Assembly (NCBI GenBank): GCA_017463035.1
Contig: JAFTPY010000045.1
Span: 1-6,009 of the forward strand
Direction of reading: 5' to 3'
Length of the DNA: 6,009 bases
Origin: Lachnospiraceae bacterium
Lineage (GTDB): Bacteria > Bacillota > Clostridia > Lachnospirales > Lachnospiraceae
Within the stretch, counting starts at the first letter, position 1. The number at the start of each line of letters is the position of its first letter. Made by a program: the position numbers and the translations under genes. The notes under the pieces are model-generated. The model was given only the letters and a program-made list of their open reading frames with translations, did no database searches and was not told the DNA's origin. Shown one piece after another: positions 4,900 through 6,009 of the stretch.

Positions 4900-6009
4900 A
4901 TGATGGAGAGACGTAGTTTTTCGATGGAAGAAGTGGTTGCATACTGCAATCAGTATGGTTTCATTTTTCAGGGAAGTGAGATTTACGGAGGACTTGCCAA
5001 CACTTGGGATTACGGTCCTTTGGGGACGAGATTAAAAAATCAGGTGAAGGATGCCTGGAGATATCATTTTATTCAGATGCGAGAAAACAGTTATGAGGTG
5101 GATGCGGATATCCTGATGAATCCGAGAGTATGGGAAGCGAGCGGACATCTTGCCGGATTTTCAGACCCATTGCTTGATTGTAAAGAATGTAAGACACGAC
5201 ACAGAGCGGATAATTTGATTCAGGACTATGACCAAAGTGTCAATGCGGATGCCATGTCACAGGAGGAAATGATAACATTTATTCGTGATAATCATGTTCC
5301 GTGTCCGGCATGCGGGAAGTCAAATTTTACGGATATCAGACAGTTCAATTTGATGTTCGAAACCAAAAGAGGTGTGACGGATGAAAGCTCCAGCTGCATC
5401 TTTTTACGACCGGAAAATGCACAGGGTGAATATGTAAATTACTTAAATGTAATGCGTTCCATGAGAGCAAAATTACCGTTTAGTATAGGACAAATCGGAA
5501 AAGCATTCCGCAACGAGATTACTCCTAAAAATTTCACATTCCGGACGATTGAGTTTGAACAGATGGAGTATCAGACGTTTTGCAAGGAAGGTACAGACAG
5601 TGAACTCTACCGGTATTTCAAAGAGTACGGAATAGAGTTTTTTAAAAGCCTTGGATTGCCTGAGGAAAAGTTACGTTTTCATAATCATGACAAATTAGCG
5701 CATTATGCAAAAGAAGCATGTGATATTGAATATCACTTTCCGTTTGGATGGGGTGAGATTAACGGAACTCATAACAGAACCGATTTCGATCTTACGCGCA
5801 ATCAGGAGTATTCCGGAAAATCGATGGAATACTTTGACGAAACCACAAAAGAAAGATATATTCCGTATATTATTGAGTCAACGTATGGATTAGACCGTAT
5901 TGTATTGGCGCTGTTATTTGAAGGGTTACACGAAGAACAGATTAATGATACGGACAGTCGCATTGTATTTCATATTAAGCCTGCTCTTGCGCCGATAAAA
6001 CTGAATATA
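4900..6009 (+). CDS. glyS: Glycyl-tRNA synthetase, dimeric single-chain type, 3' end outside window
   Basis: Class II aminoacyl-tRNA synthetase that charges tRNA-Gly. The first 370 codons are present with no stop. Features: N-terminal IYGGLANTWDYGPLGTRLKN (28-47), diagnostic of the alpha2 (homodimeric, eukaryote/archaea-like) form rather than the alpha2beta2 form; DADILMNPRVWEASGHLAGF (68-87); an insertion with two CxxC pairs (C94/C97 and C135/C138), which may bind zinc; RPENAQGEY (170-178); motif 2 FRNEITPKNFTFR (203-215) and EFEQMEY; and motif 3 ESTYGLDRIVLALL (326-339). Full-length family members are about 460 aa, so the catalytic core is present and most of the C-terminal anticodon-binding domain lies beyond the window. 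The gene follows a glycine T-box, which independently supports the amino acid. The symbol glyS is used for this type in some genomes, glyQS in others. Confidence 0.97.
   Translation, partial: MMERRSFSMEEVVAYCNQYGFIFQGSEIYGGLANTWDYGPLGTRLKNQVKDAWRYHFIQMRENSYEVDADILMNPRVWEASGHLAGFSDPLLDCKECKTRHRADNLIQDYDQSVNADAMSQEEMITFIRDNHVPCPACGKSNFTDIRQFNLMFETKRGVTDESSSCIFLRPENAQGEYVNYLNVMRSMRAKLPFSIGQIGKAFRNEITPKNFTFRTIEFEQMEYQTFCKEGTDSELYRYFKEYGIEFFKSLGLPEEKLRFHNHDKLAHYAKEACDIEYHFPFGWGEINGTHNRTDFDLTRNQEYSGKSMEYFDETTKERYIPYIIESTYGLDRIVLALLFEGLHEEQINDTDSRIVFHIKPALAPIKLNI

Noticed and set aside
5705..5893. 62-codon forward frame inside the synthetase gene
   Set aside because: It is an out-of-frame reading of conserved glycyl-tRNA synthetase sequence with no start signal.

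Overview
The window looks like a chromosomal stretch of a moderate-GC Firmicute, most likely a Clostridia/Lachnospiraceae-type gut anaerobe. The evidence is strong GGAGG-type ribosome binding sites on almost every gene, a canonical T-box leader in front of a dimer-type glycyl-tRNA synthetase, a TTG start, and small hypothetical membrane and lipoprotein genes of a Gram-positive kind. The taxonomic placement is an inference from these traits. All supportable genes lie on the + strand.

Layout. (1) 1-879: 3' part of a gene joining a DUF402-like domain to a HAD-phosphatase domain of the Swiss-Army-Knife (SAK) type. It ends in an intrinsic terminator (892-921). (2) 920-1056: a non-coding, strongly palindromic element with 12-nt outer arms around a long AU-rich hairpin and GC-rich hairpins, probably a dispersed intergenic repeat. 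(3) 1122-3685: a possible operon starting at an extended -10 promoter. It holds a HIT-family nucleotide hydrolase (TTG start), a frameshifted 47-codon small gene broken by a 5-bp tandem duplication, an AT-rich GNAT acetyltransferase, a two-zinc-ribbon membrane-anchored protein of unknown function, and a translationally coupled 62-aa membrane protein. (4) 3772-4464: a secreted lipoprotein of unknown function. (5) 4516-6009: a near-consensus promoter, a complete glycine T-box riboswitch with terminator, and the first 370 codons of glycyl-tRNA synthetase, which runs off the window.

How the parts relate. The clearest regulatory unit is the glycine T-box plus synthetase. Uncharged tRNA-Gly is expected to read the GGC specifier and to pair its UCCA end with TGGA in the antiterminator bulge, allowing transcription of the synthetase gene. 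The middle cluster has short gaps and no terminator that I can see, so co-transcription is plausible, but its genes do not form a recognised pathway. The zinc-ribbon protein and the 62-aa protein overlap by 4 nt and are the pair most likely to work together. I saw no CRISPR array, tRNA, rRNA or recognisable transposase. No complete undescribed system could be shown; the best leads are the palindromic element, the broken small gene, the DUF402-HAD fusion and the zinc-ribbon/small-membrane-protein pair.
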